From positions 6,696,001-6,760,000 of the forward strand of contig NZ_JBBOCJ010000001.1 of NCBI RefSeq assembly GCF_038002345.1: 64,000 nucleotides of DNA, in the 5' to 3' direction. Origin of the DNA: Paenibacillus sp. FSL M7-0420. Its GTDB lineage: Bacteria > Bacillota > Bacilli > Paenibacillales > Paenibacillaceae. The first letter of the stretch is position 1. Every line of letters begins with the position of its first letter. The notes under the pieces were generated by a model. The model saw nothing but the letters and a program-made list of their open reading frames with translations. It had not been told where the DNA came from and ran no database searches. This document shows positions 10,017 through 20,164 of the stretch, one piece after another. Position numbers and translations under genes: made by a program.

Positions 10017-10319
10017 GATTATAAAGCTCCCTTCGGTTATAACCGCGTCTATGAACCTCCGCCTACAGCAGCACTTTTGTTTTATTCTCCGCCGTCTCTG
10101 CATAAATATGGACAGCTTCGGCAAAAACTATAATTATCCTTCACCACCTGCAGCAGTGGAGGTTAAGATAAGGGGCTTTCTCCACCGCACGCGGCAGCAT
10201 GGCGGAGAGGGCCCTTTTTGGCGCTCTTAGGGCACGCCATCATTATACATTTTTCAGTATAAAAAAGAAAACTCCCCTGCACAACAAGGGAGCCTCCGAT
10301 ATCGGTATGCCATAACGCT
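10017..10319. other. Intergenic region with a plus-strand hairpin plus T-run
   Basis: No gene is visible. It is the leader of fabZ on the minus strand. On the plus strand, arms at 10173-10186 and 10201-10214 (GGGC-tt-TCTCC-a-CC against GG-c-GGAGA-gg-GCCC) are followed by five T at 10215-10219. This looks like an intrinsic terminator, yet no plus-strand gene precedes it. Confidence 0.4.
10260..10292 (-). terminator. Probable terminator after the epuA-like gene
   Basis: On the minus strand CTCCC and GGGAG enclose an 11-base loop, followed by TTTTC and then a run of T. It is the likely end of the mbl-flhO-flhP-epuA transcription unit, separating it from fabZ. Confidence 0.6.
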
Positions 10320-10559
10320 TTAAGGTGCGAACACCAGATCATATACATGCTTCCACGTGCTCCACAGGAGCACATCACTTAGTTCCTTTTTGCCGAGGAT
10401 CACATACCCTACGACCAGCCCGCCTCCAAGCGCGGCAACCAGCAGCAATGGAATCAGGAACCACTGGATAATGGTCCAGGCCCTAATCCTGCGCCGCTTC
10501 ACCGGCTGCTGCTGTTCCTCTTCTGCTTTCTGTGCAGTCTTAACCTTCTCACGACTCAT
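10320..10559 (-). CDS. Small EpuA-like membrane protein (often labelled RNA polymerase subunit beta)
   Basis: A 79-aa protein with a highly charged N-terminus (Lys/Glu/Gln/Arg-rich, residues 1-28), one membrane segment (about 31-53, WFLIPLLLVAALGGGLVVGY) and a short tail ending WSTWKHVYDLVFAP. This matches the EpuA/PF11772 family, which databases sometimes name 'DNA-directed RNA polymerase subunit beta' although nothing in the sequence resembles RpoB. It starts 9 bases after flhP stops, so it is probably in the same operon. Function unknown. Confidence 0.75.
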   Translation of the reverse strand: MSREKVKTAQKAEEEQQQPVKRRRIRAWTIIQWFLIPLLLVAALGGGLVVGYVILGKKELSDVLLWSTWKHVYDLVFAP

Positions 10560-10568
10560 TCCTTCACC

Positions 10569-11390
10569 TCACGCGCGCATGTTATTAGCCAGGCCCAGCA
10601 TCTGGTCACTGGAGGACAGCGCCCGGGCAGCAAGCTGATACGTACGCTGAATCTGCATCATCTCCGTCATTTCCCGGCTCAGATCCACGTTAGAGGATTC
10701 CAGATAGCCTGAGCGAACGCCTACATCCTTCGCTTCGCCCGCTGCTCTTGGCACGAATGCCTGCTGCGTTGTCACGCCCTCAGCCAATACATAGAAATTA
10801 CCATCTACAGCTTGCAAAGCATTCTTGCTGAGCGGCTCAACTATCATTAAGCTGCCTGCCAGGACAGGCGGCTGTTTCTCATCCGTCTTAGTCCACACCT
10901 GCCCGCGCTCATCAATAGCAGCACTTACATTAGCCCCTACGCTGAGCGGAGTACCGTTAGCACCCAGCACAGGATTGCCGGTATTGTCCACAAGAATCAT
11001 CTTATCCTTATTGGCCGTATCCGGGGTGAAGTGGAAATTCCCCTGGCGGGTATATGCCGTTTCACCGTTCACCTGAACGCCGAACAATCCATTGCCTTGA
11101 AGCGCCAAGTCCGTAGGCTTCCCTGTCTCCTGGAGCGTGCCTTCCTCCCAATTACTTGACACTGTAGGCACACGCACACCAAAGCCGATATTGAAGCCCA
11201 GCGGCATGCTGCGCCCAGGCTGGTTATAATCCTTGGACTGCTGCTGTACACGGGTAAGCACATCCTCGAACGAGCCTTGCTTGCTCTTATAACCATTGGT
11301 ATTCATATTGGCAATGTTATCCGCAATAATATCCAGCCGCTGCTGCAGACTGGCCATTGAGACAGAAGCACCGATTGTCGAGTTGTTCAC
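10569..11390 (-). CDS. flhP: Flagellar hook-basal body protein FlhP (FlgG-like)
   Basis: A 273-aa rod/hook-family protein. The N-terminal rod signature (ADNIANMNTNGYKSKQ, near residues 23-38) and the C-terminal coiled segment (LSREMTEMMQIQRTYQLAARAL) that pack in the flagellar axial structure are present. It follows flhO and mbl exactly as in B. subtilis, where FlhO and FlhP form the distal rod. Naming as FlhP rather than FlhO rests on gene order. Confidence 0.9.
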   Translation of the reverse strand: MNNSTIGASVSMASLQQRLDIIADNIANMNTNGYKSKQGSFEDVLTRVQQQSKDYNQPGRSMPLGFNIGFGVRVPTVSSNWEEGTLQETGKPTDLALQGNGLFGVQVNGETAYTRQGNFHFTPDTANKDKMILVDNTGNPVLGANGTPLSVGANVSAAIDERGQVWTKTDEKQPPVLAGSLMIVEPLSKNALQAVDGNFYVLAEGVTTQQAFVPRAAGEAKDVGVRSGYLESSNVDLSREMTEMMQIQRTYQLAARALSSSDQMLGLANNMRA

Positions 11391-11463
11391 AGGTCTAACC
11401 TCCTACTAGCTTGATAAGAAGAAACTGGCTTACACCATCAGTGTAATCGTCCATGCAGCCCGG

Positions 11464-12342
11464 CTATACCCGGCCGACTTCATTCACGGCCTTCTGCAGG
11501 CTGCTGTCATAGAACTGGATCACTTTCTGATTCGCTTCATAAGCGCGGTAAGCGGCGTTCATATCCACAGTGACCTGAGTGGCATCCACATTAGAGTTCT
11601 CAAGGTAACCCTGCCGTACCTGCAGATTATCCGTTCCATTAGAGAAGCGGATGTCTGCGGCCTCCGCATCATCGGCATGGAAAACCCCGTTGCCATCACG
11701 CACCAGCTCCTGCGGTCTTGTGATGACGCTGATTCCGATCCGGGTGCCTGAAGGCTGTCCGGTAGCATTGTTAATCAGATTGCCCTGCCCGTCCACTGTA
11801 AGGTTATCCTGGGGCCCTGTCAACCGCAGCGGATTGCCGTTACTGCCCAGCACTCTGAATCCGCCCGAGCTAAGCACTTCCCCTGTAGGAGCAACGGTAA
11901 AGCTTCCGTTACGTGTATATAAATTATTGCCTTCATTATCCTGAACTGTAAAGAACGCCTGGGGCCGGTAAGTAACCTCGCCATCCGGACTGATATATTT
12001 ACCCGAGCCGTCAAAAGCAAGGTTGGTCCCAGGATTATCGGGGTCCTCGACCTGCAAGTCGGTGGACAGCGCAAAATCTGTGCTTTTTCCGCTCTCAATG
12101 AGGTCGCCCTGCAGGTATTGGGAGACGGACTGCTCGGCAAAAACCCCGGTGTTGATCCGTCCGACGGGTCTCGCAGCGCCCCCGTTCATCGCGGTGACCA
12201 GCACCTCGGGAAAAGCGTGGCTGACACTGTCTACCTGCTTGTACCCCGTAGTATTTAAATTGACCAAGTTCTGCGTCGCCGTATCATGTCTGCGCTGCTG
12301 CGTCACCATTCCTGCTGCGGCTGTATATAATCCTCTGAGCAT
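11464..12342 (-). CDS. flhO: Flagellar hook-basal body protein FlhO (FlgF/FlgG-like)
   Basis: A 292-aa protein beginning MLRGLYTAAAGMVTQQRRHDTATQN, the typical flagellar rod N-terminus, with NLVNLNTTGYKQVD near residue 30. The C-terminus has the matching helical segment VDMNAAYRAYEANQKVIQ. The FlgE/F/G core lies between. It follows mbl by 49 bases on the same strand. It is about 20 residues longer than the neighbouring flhP product. Confidence 0.9.
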   Translation of the reverse strand: MLRGLYTAAAGMVTQQRRHDTATQNLVNLNTTGYKQVDSVSHAFPEVLVTAMNGGAARPVGRINTGVFAEQSVSQYLQGDLIESGKSTDFALSTDLQVEDPDNPGTNLAFDGSGKYISPDGEVTYRPQAFFTVQDNEGNNLYTRNGSFTVAPTGEVLSSGGFRVLGSNGNPLRLTGPQDNLTVDGQGNLINNATGQPSGTRIGISVITRPQELVRDGNGVFHADDAEAADIRFSNGTDNLQVRQGYLENSNVDATQVTVDMNAAYRAYEANQKVIQFYDSSLQKAVNEVGRV

Positions 12343-12391
12343 GAGGTCAGTCCCTTCCTGGAATCTGCTGTTCTCCCTTATTATCGGCAGG

Positions 12392-13390
12392 CTAGAACTT
12401 TTTCTTAACCACCTTGTCCAAATGATCCAGCATAATTCCCGTGCCCTTGACTACGCAGTGCATCGGGTCTTCAGCCACCCAGACCGGAACATGTAGCTGT
12501 TCAGAGAGCAGCTCGTCCAGTCCGTTAAGCAGGGCGCCTCCGCCGGTCAACACAACTCCACGGTCAATAATATCTGCCGACAGCTCAGGAGGCGTACGCT
12601 CCAGCACCGACTTGGCCGCAGCCACAATCGACGAAACCGGGTCCCACAGCGCTTCCTTCACCTCGCTGGATGAAATGGTAAGAGTCTGGGGCAAACCGCT
12701 CACCATGTCACGCCCGCGGATATCCATCTCTGCCTTCATGCCGCCCGGACGTACCGAGCCGATGGTCACTTTGATATCCTCCGCCGTACGTTCACCGATC
12801 AGTAGCTTATATTTCTGTTTAATATATCTTAAAATGGCATCGTCGAACTTGTCCCCTGCGATCTTAATGGAAGAGGCGGTAACGACGTCGCCCATGGACA
12901 ATACGGCTACATCCGTCGTTCCGCCGCCAATATCGACGACCATATTTCCGCTAGGCTGATAAATGTCCATTCCTGCGCCAATGGCTGCAGCTTTGGGCTC
13001 TTCCTCCATGAAGACCTCTTTGGCCCCGCTGCGCTCTGCCGCCTCACGGATGGACTTCGTTTCCACAGAAGTAATATTGGTGGGAGCACAAATCAAAATA
13101 CGGGGCCGCGAATACCAGGTCCGGCCGCCAACGCTGTCAATAAAGTATTTGAGCATCATTTCCGTAATGGCAAAGTCGGCGATTACCCCGTCACGGAGCG
13201 GACGAATCGTCGTAATATTTCCAGGTGTCCGCCCGACCATCCGGCGTGCCTGTTCACCAACCGCAAGGACCCTCTTCGTATCACTTTCAAGTGTGACTAC
13301 GGAAGGTTCATCCAGAACGACTCCCCTTCCCTTGACATGAATGAGCACGTTGGCTGTGCCGAGATCGATTCCGATATCCTTGCTAAGCAT
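12392..13390 (-). CDS. mbl: MreB-like cell shape protein Mbl
   Basis: A 332-aa bacterial actin that guides lateral wall synthesis with RodA and PBP2-type enzymes. The phosphate-1 motif DLGTANVLIHVKG (residues 9-21), phosphate-2 motif DIGGGTTDVAVLS and adenosine motif GGGALLNGLDELL are all visible. A GGGGGC ribosome site precedes the ATG. Identification as Mbl, rather than MreB or MreBH, rests on its position between spoIIID and flhO, as in B. subtilis. Confidence 0.93.
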   Translation of the reverse strand: MLSKDIGIDLGTANVLIHVKGRGVVLDEPSVVTLESDTKRVLAVGEQARRMVGRTPGNITTIRPLRDGVIADFAITEMMLKYFIDSVGGRTWYSRPRILICAPTNITSVETKSIREAAERSGAKEVFMEEEPKAAAIGAGMDIYQPSGNMVVDIGGGTTDVAVLSMGDVVTASSIKIAGDKFDDAILRYIKQKYKLLIGERTAEDIKVTIGSVRPGGMKAEMDIRGRDMVSGLPQTLTISSSEVKEALWDPVSSIVAAAKSVLERTPPELSADIIDRGVVLTGGGALLNGLDELLSEQLHVPVWVAEDPMHCVVKGTGIMLDHLDKVVKKKF

Positions 13391-13517
13391 AATGAAAGAG
13401 CCCCCAAAGTGTTATTTTAAATGAGAAAAGATGATTGTACCAAATTTAAAAATACCATACTTTAGGGGGTGAGTACAATGGACTAAACCTGAATTATGGC
13501 GCGAAAATCCGAAAATC

Positions 13518-13805
13518 TCATGGCTTTGAGGCTACGGCAACCTCACGCTTCTTACCTGTGGTTTTCTTATATTTAATTTTTGTGGCTTCTCCCCCCCGAA
13601 GATGACGGATGGACTTGTGATATTCGAGAATGTGCTTCACCTGATCAGCCAGATCCGGATTGATTTCCGGCAGCCGTTCGGTTAAATCTTTATGCACCGT
13701 GCTTTTTGAAACGCCAAATTCCTTGGCTATGGTCCGGACCGTGTGCCTGGTTTCCACGATGCAGCGTCCGATTTTAATGGTACGTTCCTTGATGTAATCG
13801 TGCAC
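13518..13805 (-). CDS. spoIIID: Sporulation transcription factor SpoIIID
   Basis: A DNA-binding regulator of mother-cell genes during sporulation. The N-terminus HDYIKERTIKIG and the helix-turn-helix region (VRTIAKEFGVSKSTVHKDL) are almost the same as in B. subtilis. I place the start at GTG 13805, with GGGAGG 7 bases upstream, rather than the in-frame TTG at 13820; this gives 95 aa. The tail after KIKYKKTTG is basic. A sigma-E-like promoter lies just upstream, as expected for this gene. Confidence 0.95.
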   Translation of the reverse strand: MHDYIKERTIKIGRCIVETRHTVRTIAKEFGVSKSTVHKDLTERLPEINPDLADQVKHILEYHKSIRHLRGGEATKIKYKKTTGKKREVAVASKP

Positions 13806-13838
13806 GCTCCCGCCTCCCAACTGTGAATAGTTTGGTAC

Positions 13839-13866
13839 ATTATATGAGGGGCGGGCCTATATATTC
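13839..13866 (-). promoter_or_regulatory. Sigma-E-like promoter of spoIIID
   Basis: On the minus strand a GAATATA box (13860-13866) is followed after 13 bases by CATATAAT (13839-13846). This agrees with the known sigma-E pattern (ATATT-like -35, CATA-x-A-x-T -10, 13-15 bp spacing). SpoIIID is sigma-E controlled in B. subtilis. Confidence 0.55.
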
Positions 13867-14026
13867 GCGCTTTCAGGACATGACAAGCTCAGGAAGGCTC
13901 ATTTTATTTGTCGGACAACCCAATTCACTGCATTTCATAGCCCTATTCCCAGAATAGAACCTGCCGGACTGTCCATTTCAAGTAGAAAAAAAGCAGGAGG
14001 CTTCCGCCCCCTGCTGATTATTCGGC

Positions 14027-14764
14027 TTAGCGCTGCGGAAGCAGATCCGAAGGATTCACAATCTTGCCGTCCTCATGCACTTCAAAGTGCACATGGTTGC
14101 CCAGATCCTTCTCCATCTCATTGCGTCCCGCTGTTGCCAGCGTATCGCCCTGCTTCACTTCGTCGCCCTGCTTCACTTTGGTTTCACCCAGACTCTGATA
14201 GACCGTCTTCAGATCGCCGGGAGAGGTAATCTCGATTACCTTACCCAATACAGCAACATCTTCCACTCTGGTGACTTCACCGCTGAGCGCCGCCTTCACA
14301 TCAAACGTCTTGTTGTCCTCACGGGCAATATCAATTCCGGTGTTGGTGACAAAGGTATTGTTGTACTGCACCATCGCCGCAATATGATTCTCTTCCGTGC
14401 CGTTCTCATCGTAGTACGGTTTGACCACTTCCACTTCACTCGGGCTTGCTACCGGCCAGACCAGGCTTTCGGCTGATGCGACAACTTCCAGGGCTTCGGG
14501 ATCACCGTTTGCGGCTCCGGTTTTGCTACCGGCCTCACCTTGGGATACTACCGCGGCGTTGTCCGGATTCAGCGGCTTCTGGCCGGCATCCTGATAGACC
14601 CACACCAAGGTTAGTATAAGTGCCGCTGCCGCCGTGTAGACTGCCGGGAATACCCACCGTTTGGATAACAGTCTGCTCCATGAAGAAGGCTTGGCGCCTG
14701 AATCTCCCTGCTTGTTTTTGAGAGATTCATCATGGGTTGATTTGATTTTGTCTTGTTCATTCAT
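14027..14764 (-). CDS. spoIIQ: Forespore protein SpoIIQ (degenerate M23/LytM domain)
   Basis: A 245-aa membrane-anchored protein: charged cytoplasmic N-terminus, one membrane segment at about 37-57, then an extracytoplasmic M23-type domain. SpoIIQ pairs with SpoIIIAH across the engulfing septum. The usual first zinc ligand (His in H-x3-D) is Asn141 here (NTGID), while Asp145 and the later HVHFEV motif remain. B. subtilis SpoIIQ also lacks that His, so this one is probably not an active peptidase. It lies between spoIID and spoIIID as in B. subtilis and has a sigma-F-like promoter. Confidence 0.9.
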   Translation of the reverse strand: MNEQDKIKSTHDESLKNKQGDSGAKPSSWSRLLSKRWVFPAVYTAAAALILTLVWVYQDAGQKPLNPDNAAVVSQGEAGSKTGAANGDPEALEVVASAESLVWPVASPSEVEVVKPYYDENGTEENHIAAMVQYNNTFVTNTGIDIAREDNKTFDVKAALSGEVTRVEDVAVLGKVIEITSPGDLKTVYQSLGETKVKQGDEVKQGDTLATAGRNEMEKDLGNHVHFEVHEDGKIVNPSDLLPQR

Positions 14765-14785
14765 ATGGTTATCACCTCAGTAACC

Positions 14786-14813
14786 AGTGTTACCGGGCGC
14801 TTCGCTTTTATAC
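14786..14813 (-). promoter_or_regulatory. Sigma-F-like promoter of spoIIQ
   Basis: On the minus strand GTATA (14809-14813) is followed after 14 bases by GGTAACACT (14786-14794). This fits the sigma-F/G consensus (GTATA, GG-x-A-A-x-A-x-T, about 15 bp apart). It lies 22 bases upstream of the spoIIQ start codon, which has GAGGTGAT before it. Confidence 0.6.
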
Positions 14814-14825
14814 GTATCTTGCAGA

Positions 14826-15991
14826 TTATTTTTTCAGAAGAGTTGAGATTCCGGTAAAAGAGACCCCGCTGTAGTAGTGTTTGAGAATCTGCGTGGCTGT
14901 CTTCCCCTGCTTCGCCATCCCGTTCGCCCCCCACTGGCTCATACCGACACCGTGGCCGTTGCCATACGTGGTGATCTGTACCTTCCCCGCTTGGCGCTTC
15001 CAGGTGAACTGGCTCGAGCGCAGCCCCAGCTTCTCTCTCACTTCCCGCCCGGTAAACACCTTCCCACCGATAGAGATCTGTTTGATCCGGTGGCCGGCTG
15101 TCAGCGACAGTACCTCCGCTGGCAAGCTGGTGGAGGATTGAGAGGAGACCGGCAGCGCCTTGCCCGAAGCTCCCAGACTGGCTGCTGCCGGAAGGTCCTT
15201 GGTTCCAAGGCCCAGCTTGCTGCGCAGCTCCGAATTGCTGAAGGTGTAGCTTACCGCCAGGTTCGGGGTGATCTGCAGCTCCCACGGGCTGGCTACACTG
15301 CGCAGATAGGGAACCGCAGCATTCCAATACTCCTCGGAGTTCTCGGTATAACCTCCGCTGGAGGCGAAGAAGGAAGCCGTGATCGGCTGCCCCTGATAGG
15401 TCATGATGGTCCCGCGCGTCTCCAGGACCGCGCGGCGGATCTTCGCCAGTCCGGCGCGCTTGCTGCCGGACGCCCAGTCCCGTTCCAGCACGGCCCGGGA
15501 TACGTAAGCCTGATGGCTTACCGTATCGCTCACATCCGCTTCGGGAACGGGTACCCCGCTGTGGTCGCCGGCGGCCAGACGGCGGGCAATGAACGTGCGG
15601 GCCGCTACGGCCTGCGCCTTGAGCGCTTCGAGCTCAAATTCGGCCGGCATCTCGGCCGCCAGCACGCCGCTGACGTATTCCTCCAGCGGCAGGGTCTCTA
15701 TTTGTCCACTCCGCGACAAATAGACGGAGACCTCCGGCTGCGGCGCCTCTGCGGCAGCCGGTTCCGGCGCCGCCGGAGCGGCCGTGGCCTGCGGCACAGC
15801 CGGGGGCGCCGGCGGCTGTTGTCCCCGCGCTGCGGGACAACAGCCAGCGGCAGCAGCAGCGCCGCCAGCAGGGGCGCTGCCAGCCAGGCGGCGGGGGCCA
15901 GCCGCCGCAGGGGGCGCACGCCGCGCCGCCGCGCGCGCGCTACGCTGCGCGCACGCTTCAGGATGCGGCGCAGGTTGATTAACTCTTTCAT
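14826..15991 (-). CDS. spoIID: Stage II sporulation protein D (SpoIID), apparent frameshift near residue 55
   Basis: SpoIID is a lytic transglycosylase needed for septal wall thinning and engulfment. The N-terminus (ATG 15991, AAGGAG 8 bases upstream) gives MKELINLRRILKRAR, a basic region and a membrane segment. The catalytic part, LPLEEYVSGVLAAEMPAEF to GHGVGMSQWGANGMA, is in another frame whose first start codon is only at 15797. The frames meet in a 12-bp perfect inverted repeat (15814-15825 / 15834-15845). One extra G in the GGGG run there would join them into a Pro/Ala linker (PQRGGQQPPAPPAVP). A sequencing error at this hairpin is the simplest explanation; a real inactivating mutation is the alternative. 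Confidence 0.82.
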
Positions 15992-16113
15992 CTCTATGGC
16001 TCCTTCCGTAAGCACCGGTGATTCTTATAGATATGAATTTGCGCCACCTGCTAGAACGGGATTTTGAGAGAAAGAGAGTTGCGGAATCCCCTGGAACATA
16101 TAAGGTGAATTCC

Positions 16114-16147
16114 CAAAAAAAGGACCAGCCGCTTAGCGGCTGGTCCT
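16114..16147 (-). terminator. Strong terminator after murA
   Basis: A perfect 12-bp stem (AGGACCAGCCGC and its complement, 3-base loop) is followed by seven T on the minus strand. It ends murA transcription and so separates murA from spoIID. Confidence 0.9.
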
Positions 16148-16167
16148 AATACTTGTAAGAATAACTA

Positions 16168-17544
16168 TTATACCCAAGACGGCTGAATCTGGAAACGGGG
16201 TCTGATCTCTTCGGCTTTGGAGGATTCGCTTCTGGCCGGTTCAGGCTTAAGCGCTTCTTCCTTCGCAGCATGAACAGCCGACTCTTCCATGGAAATCCGC
16301 CATATGTCCGCACCAAGTCCTGACAGCTTCTCAGCCAGGTGCACATACCCGCGGTCAATGTGATGCGTTCCGCTAACTTCTGTAGTGCCTTCCGCCACAA
16401 GTCCTGCCAAAATAAGCGCAGCTCCTGCACGCAGGTCCGTAGCACATACCTTAGCGCCGACCAGACTGGCATTGCCGGTCACGATTGCAGAACGGCCCTC
16501 AATCTTGATCTCCGCATTCATGTTGTGGAATTCATCCACATGCATGAACCGGTTCTCGAAGACAGTCTCTGTCACTACGCTGGTTCCTTCCGAACGGAGC
16601 AGCAGCGCCATCATCTGTGACTGCATATCTGTCGGGAATCCCGGGTAAGGTAATGTCTTGAGATCGACAGCCTTCAGCGGCTTGTCGCTGATGACACGGA
16701 CTCCGTTCTCATCCGGGATAATCGTAACGCCCATTTCCTCCATCTTGGCAATCACCGGACCCAGATGGTCGGCAATAGCTCCCTCAACATACACATCACC
16801 GCCCGTAATCGCCGCTGCCGCCATGTAGGTTCCAGCTTCGATCCGGTCAGGAATGACATGATGTCTTACGCCGTGCATACGCTCAACGCCTTCAATCCGG
16901 ATCACTCCGGTACCGGCTCCGCGTACTATGCCGCCCATCCCGTTCAGGTAATTGGCAAGGTCAACAATCTCCGGCTCTTTCGCGGCGTTCTCAATCACTG
17001 TGGTGCCTTCGGCAAGCGCGGCAGCCATCATTATATTTTCGGTCGCTCCTACGCTGGCCACATCCAGGTAAATCTTGGCGCCGCGCAGTCTCCCGTTACT
17101 TTTCGCATCAATATAGCCCTGGCCCAGACTAATCTCGGCCCCAAGCGCTTCAAAACCCTTCAAATGCTGGTCAATCGGCCTAGTTCCAATGGCACAACCG
17201 CCAGGCAGAGAAATACGAGTATGCCCCATACGGGACAGGAGCGGGCCCATAACCAGGAAAGAAGCCCTCATTTTGCGTACCCATTCATATGGTGCTTCAC
17301 AGGAAGTAATATTGGTGGCATCTACTTCAATCACATCGTTCTGGTATGTAATACCTGCACCCAGAGATTCCAATACCTTGTTAATCGTCATTACATCGTC
17401 TAACGGAGGTGCGTCCACAATGACGCTGACTCCTTCTTCTGCCAATAGAGAGGCGGCTATGATCGGTAGTACGGAATTTTTTGCGCCGCTGACTTTCACG
17501 CTCCCGGTCAATCTGTTGCCACCGCGGACGATAAATTTGCTCAT
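16168..17544 (-). CDS. murA: UDP-N-acetylglucosamine 1-carboxyvinyltransferase MurA
   Basis: MurA transfers enolpyruvate from PEP to UDP-GlcNAc, the first committed step of peptidoglycan synthesis and the fosfomycin target. Lys22 in the SGAKNS motif and the active-site Cys117 in [14 protein letters not shown] are present. At 458 aa it is about 25-35 residues longer than usual; the surplus is a charged C-terminal tail after the conserved domain (from about [17 protein letters not shown]). Gene order next to spoIID matches murAA of B. subtilis. Confidence 0.95.
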   Translation of the reverse strand: MSKFIVRGGNRLTGSVKVSGAKNSVLPIIAASLLAEEGVSVIVDAPPLDDVMTINKVLESLGAGITYQNDVIEVDATNITSCEAPYEWVRKMRASFLVMGPLLSRMGHTRISLPGGCAIGTRPIDQHLKGFEALGAEISLGQGYIDAKSNGRLRGAKIYLDVASVGATENIMMAAALAEGTTVIENAAKEPEIVDLANYLNGMGGIVRGAGTGVIRIEGVERMHGVRHHVIPDRIEAGTYMAAAAITGGDVYVEGAIADHLGPVIAKMEEMGVTIIPDENGVRVISDKPLKAVDLKTLPYPGFPTDMQSQMMALLLRSEGTSVVTETVFENRFMHVDEFHNMNAEIKIEGRSAIVTGNASLVGAKVCATDLRAGAALILAGLVAEGTTEVSGTHHIDRGYVHLAEKLSGLGADIWRISMEESAVHAAKEEALKPEPARSESSKAEEIRPRFQIQPSWV

Positions 17545-17660
17545 TTCGGTTTCCCTCCGCGTCCATTATTTCTGAAATTAATTTTGAGGTTAAAATTCGT
17601 CTGTTAAGATATTGAATATTCCGCCATTGCGTCTTAGGTGCAGATTCCTTGCTTAACTTC

Positions 17661-17700
17661 AGTGTTGACATAATAAAACCTTATTATTCGACACTTTTTT
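17661..17700 (+). other. Imperfect palindrome followed by a T-run on the plus strand
   Basis: AGTGT-x-GA-x-(ATAATAA) pairs with (TTATTAT)-x-TC-x-ACACT around an AACC-like loop, and six T follow on the plus strand. It lies between murA and the DUF1146 gene, both on the minus strand. It may be a terminator for an unseen plus-strand RNA or an operator. Confidence 0.35.
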
Positions 17701-17741
17701 CACTGCATCAGCCTATACAGATATAACCAAAGCTGCTGCCG

Positions 17742-17999
17742 TTAAAACATCCGTCCTATAAGTCCGCTCCAGCCCAGATAATCAAGCAGGAACCCGGCCA
17801 CGAAGTGACCTAGAACAATCGCCAAGAGCAGGTGCAGCAGTCTGCCCTGAGGGCTCTTGGGATATCTTATGACCAAATCCAGCTTAAGGTTCTGAAGTGA
17901 CCACCAGGATAATGCAACGCAAATCAAAGAAACAACCATCGAAATCATATTGCTGGTGCCGATTGCACCCGACAACTCAGCGGATAAACGTGTGCTCAT
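17742..17999 (-). CDS. DUF1146 family small membrane protein (YwzB-like)
   Basis: An 85-aa protein with two hydrophobic segments (about 19-36 and 57-76) separated by a charged loop, LQNLKLDLVIRYPKSPQ, characteristic of the DUF1146/YwzB family. YwzB has the same place in B. subtilis, between the atp operon and murAA. No function is known to me. It stands alone, with 235 bases to atpC and 197 bases to murA. Confidence 0.8.
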   Translation of the reverse strand: MSTRLSAELSGAIGTSNMISMVVSLICVALSWWSLQNLKLDLVIRYPKSPQGRLLHLLLAIVLGHFVAGFLLDYLGWSGLIGRMF

Positions 18000-18194
18000 A
18001 TTAGCCCCCTGTGTTAGGTACTCGGAAATCGACTCTTATATCATACTTGTGCAGGGGAAAAGAATCCAGTACTTTTACGAAATTTTAAACAATTGGGTCT
18101 TTATATGCAGATCTGATGACGATATGTTCATACTCTGCTAGATTCGTGCAAGCAACATCACCCTTGCGGGGGACCAAAAACATATAAATTCTTT

Positions 18195-18227
18195 CAAAAA
18201 AAGCAGTCAAGCCCAGGGCTTGACCGC
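18195..18227 (-). terminator. Terminator of the ATP synthase operon
   Basis: On the minus strand GCGGTCAAGCCC pairs with GGGCTTGACTGC (one G-T pair, 1-base loop centre) and is followed by seven T, immediately after the atpC stop codon. Confidence 0.9.
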
Positions 18228-18234
18228 TTATCTG

Positions 18235-18657
18235 CTACTGTTGTCCTTTGCCGGTCGAAACTTTGATCCGCGTTACAGCACGCTGCAATGCCAGCTCCGC
18301 ACGGCGGTGATCGATCTCATCCTGCTTGCTTTGCAGCTTAAGGCGGCGCTCAGCCCGCTCCTTAGCCGCTTCAGCGCGTTCCACATCAATATCCCGGGGC
18401 AGCTCAGCACTTTCAGCCAGCACCGTTACCTTATCTTTGTGCACTTCAACGAAGCCGCCATGCACAGCGATGGAGACTGTAACGCCGTCCGCCTTAACGC
18501 TAAGCGGAGCAACCTGAAGCGGGGTGACGAGCGGAATATGTCCCGGGAGAATCCCCAGTTCACCATTCACGCCGCGTACCGTCAGACTGTTCACTTGCTT
18601 GGAGTAGACCAGATGCTCCGGAGTAACTATTTCGAGCAAAAAGGTATTCACTTCCAT
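18235..18657 (-). CDS. atpC: ATP synthase F1 subunit epsilon
   Basis: A 140-aa central stalk subunit that also regulates the enzyme. The N-terminal beta-sandwich (LLEIVTPEHLVYSKQVNSL to ILPGHIPLVTPL) and the C-terminal two-helix part (DVERAEAAKERAERRL) are visible. It is the last gene of the operon, followed directly by a terminator. Confidence 0.95.
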   Translation of the reverse strand: MEVNTFLLEIVTPEHLVYSKQVNSLTVRGVNGELGILPGHIPLVTPLQVAPLSVKADGVTVSIAVHGGFVEVHKDKVTVLAESAELPRDIDVERAEAAKERAERRLKLQSKQDEIDHRRAELALQRAVTRIKVSTGKGQQ

Positions 18658-18713
18658 TCCTCCTCAAAGCTTTACAGAATAAAGCCCGATCCCCCAGCAT
18701 AGCATGCTTAGGG

Positions 18714-20135
<1,422 letters not shown>

Positions 20136-20164
20136 TTACATATGGACCTTGAGGCCCACTCATA

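Noticed and set aside
10320..10559. RNA polymerase beta subunit
   Set aside because: The common database label for this small membrane protein has no support in its sequence.
14877..16067. A 396-aa plus-strand frame opposite spoIID
   Set aside because: It is Arg-rich, lies opposite a conserved gene in GC-rich DNA and shows no family features.
17381..17671. A 96-aa minus-strand frame upstream of murA, in the place of B. subtilis ywmB
   Set aside because: It overlaps the murA start in another frame, is basic and low in structure, and has no signal peptide as YwmB would.
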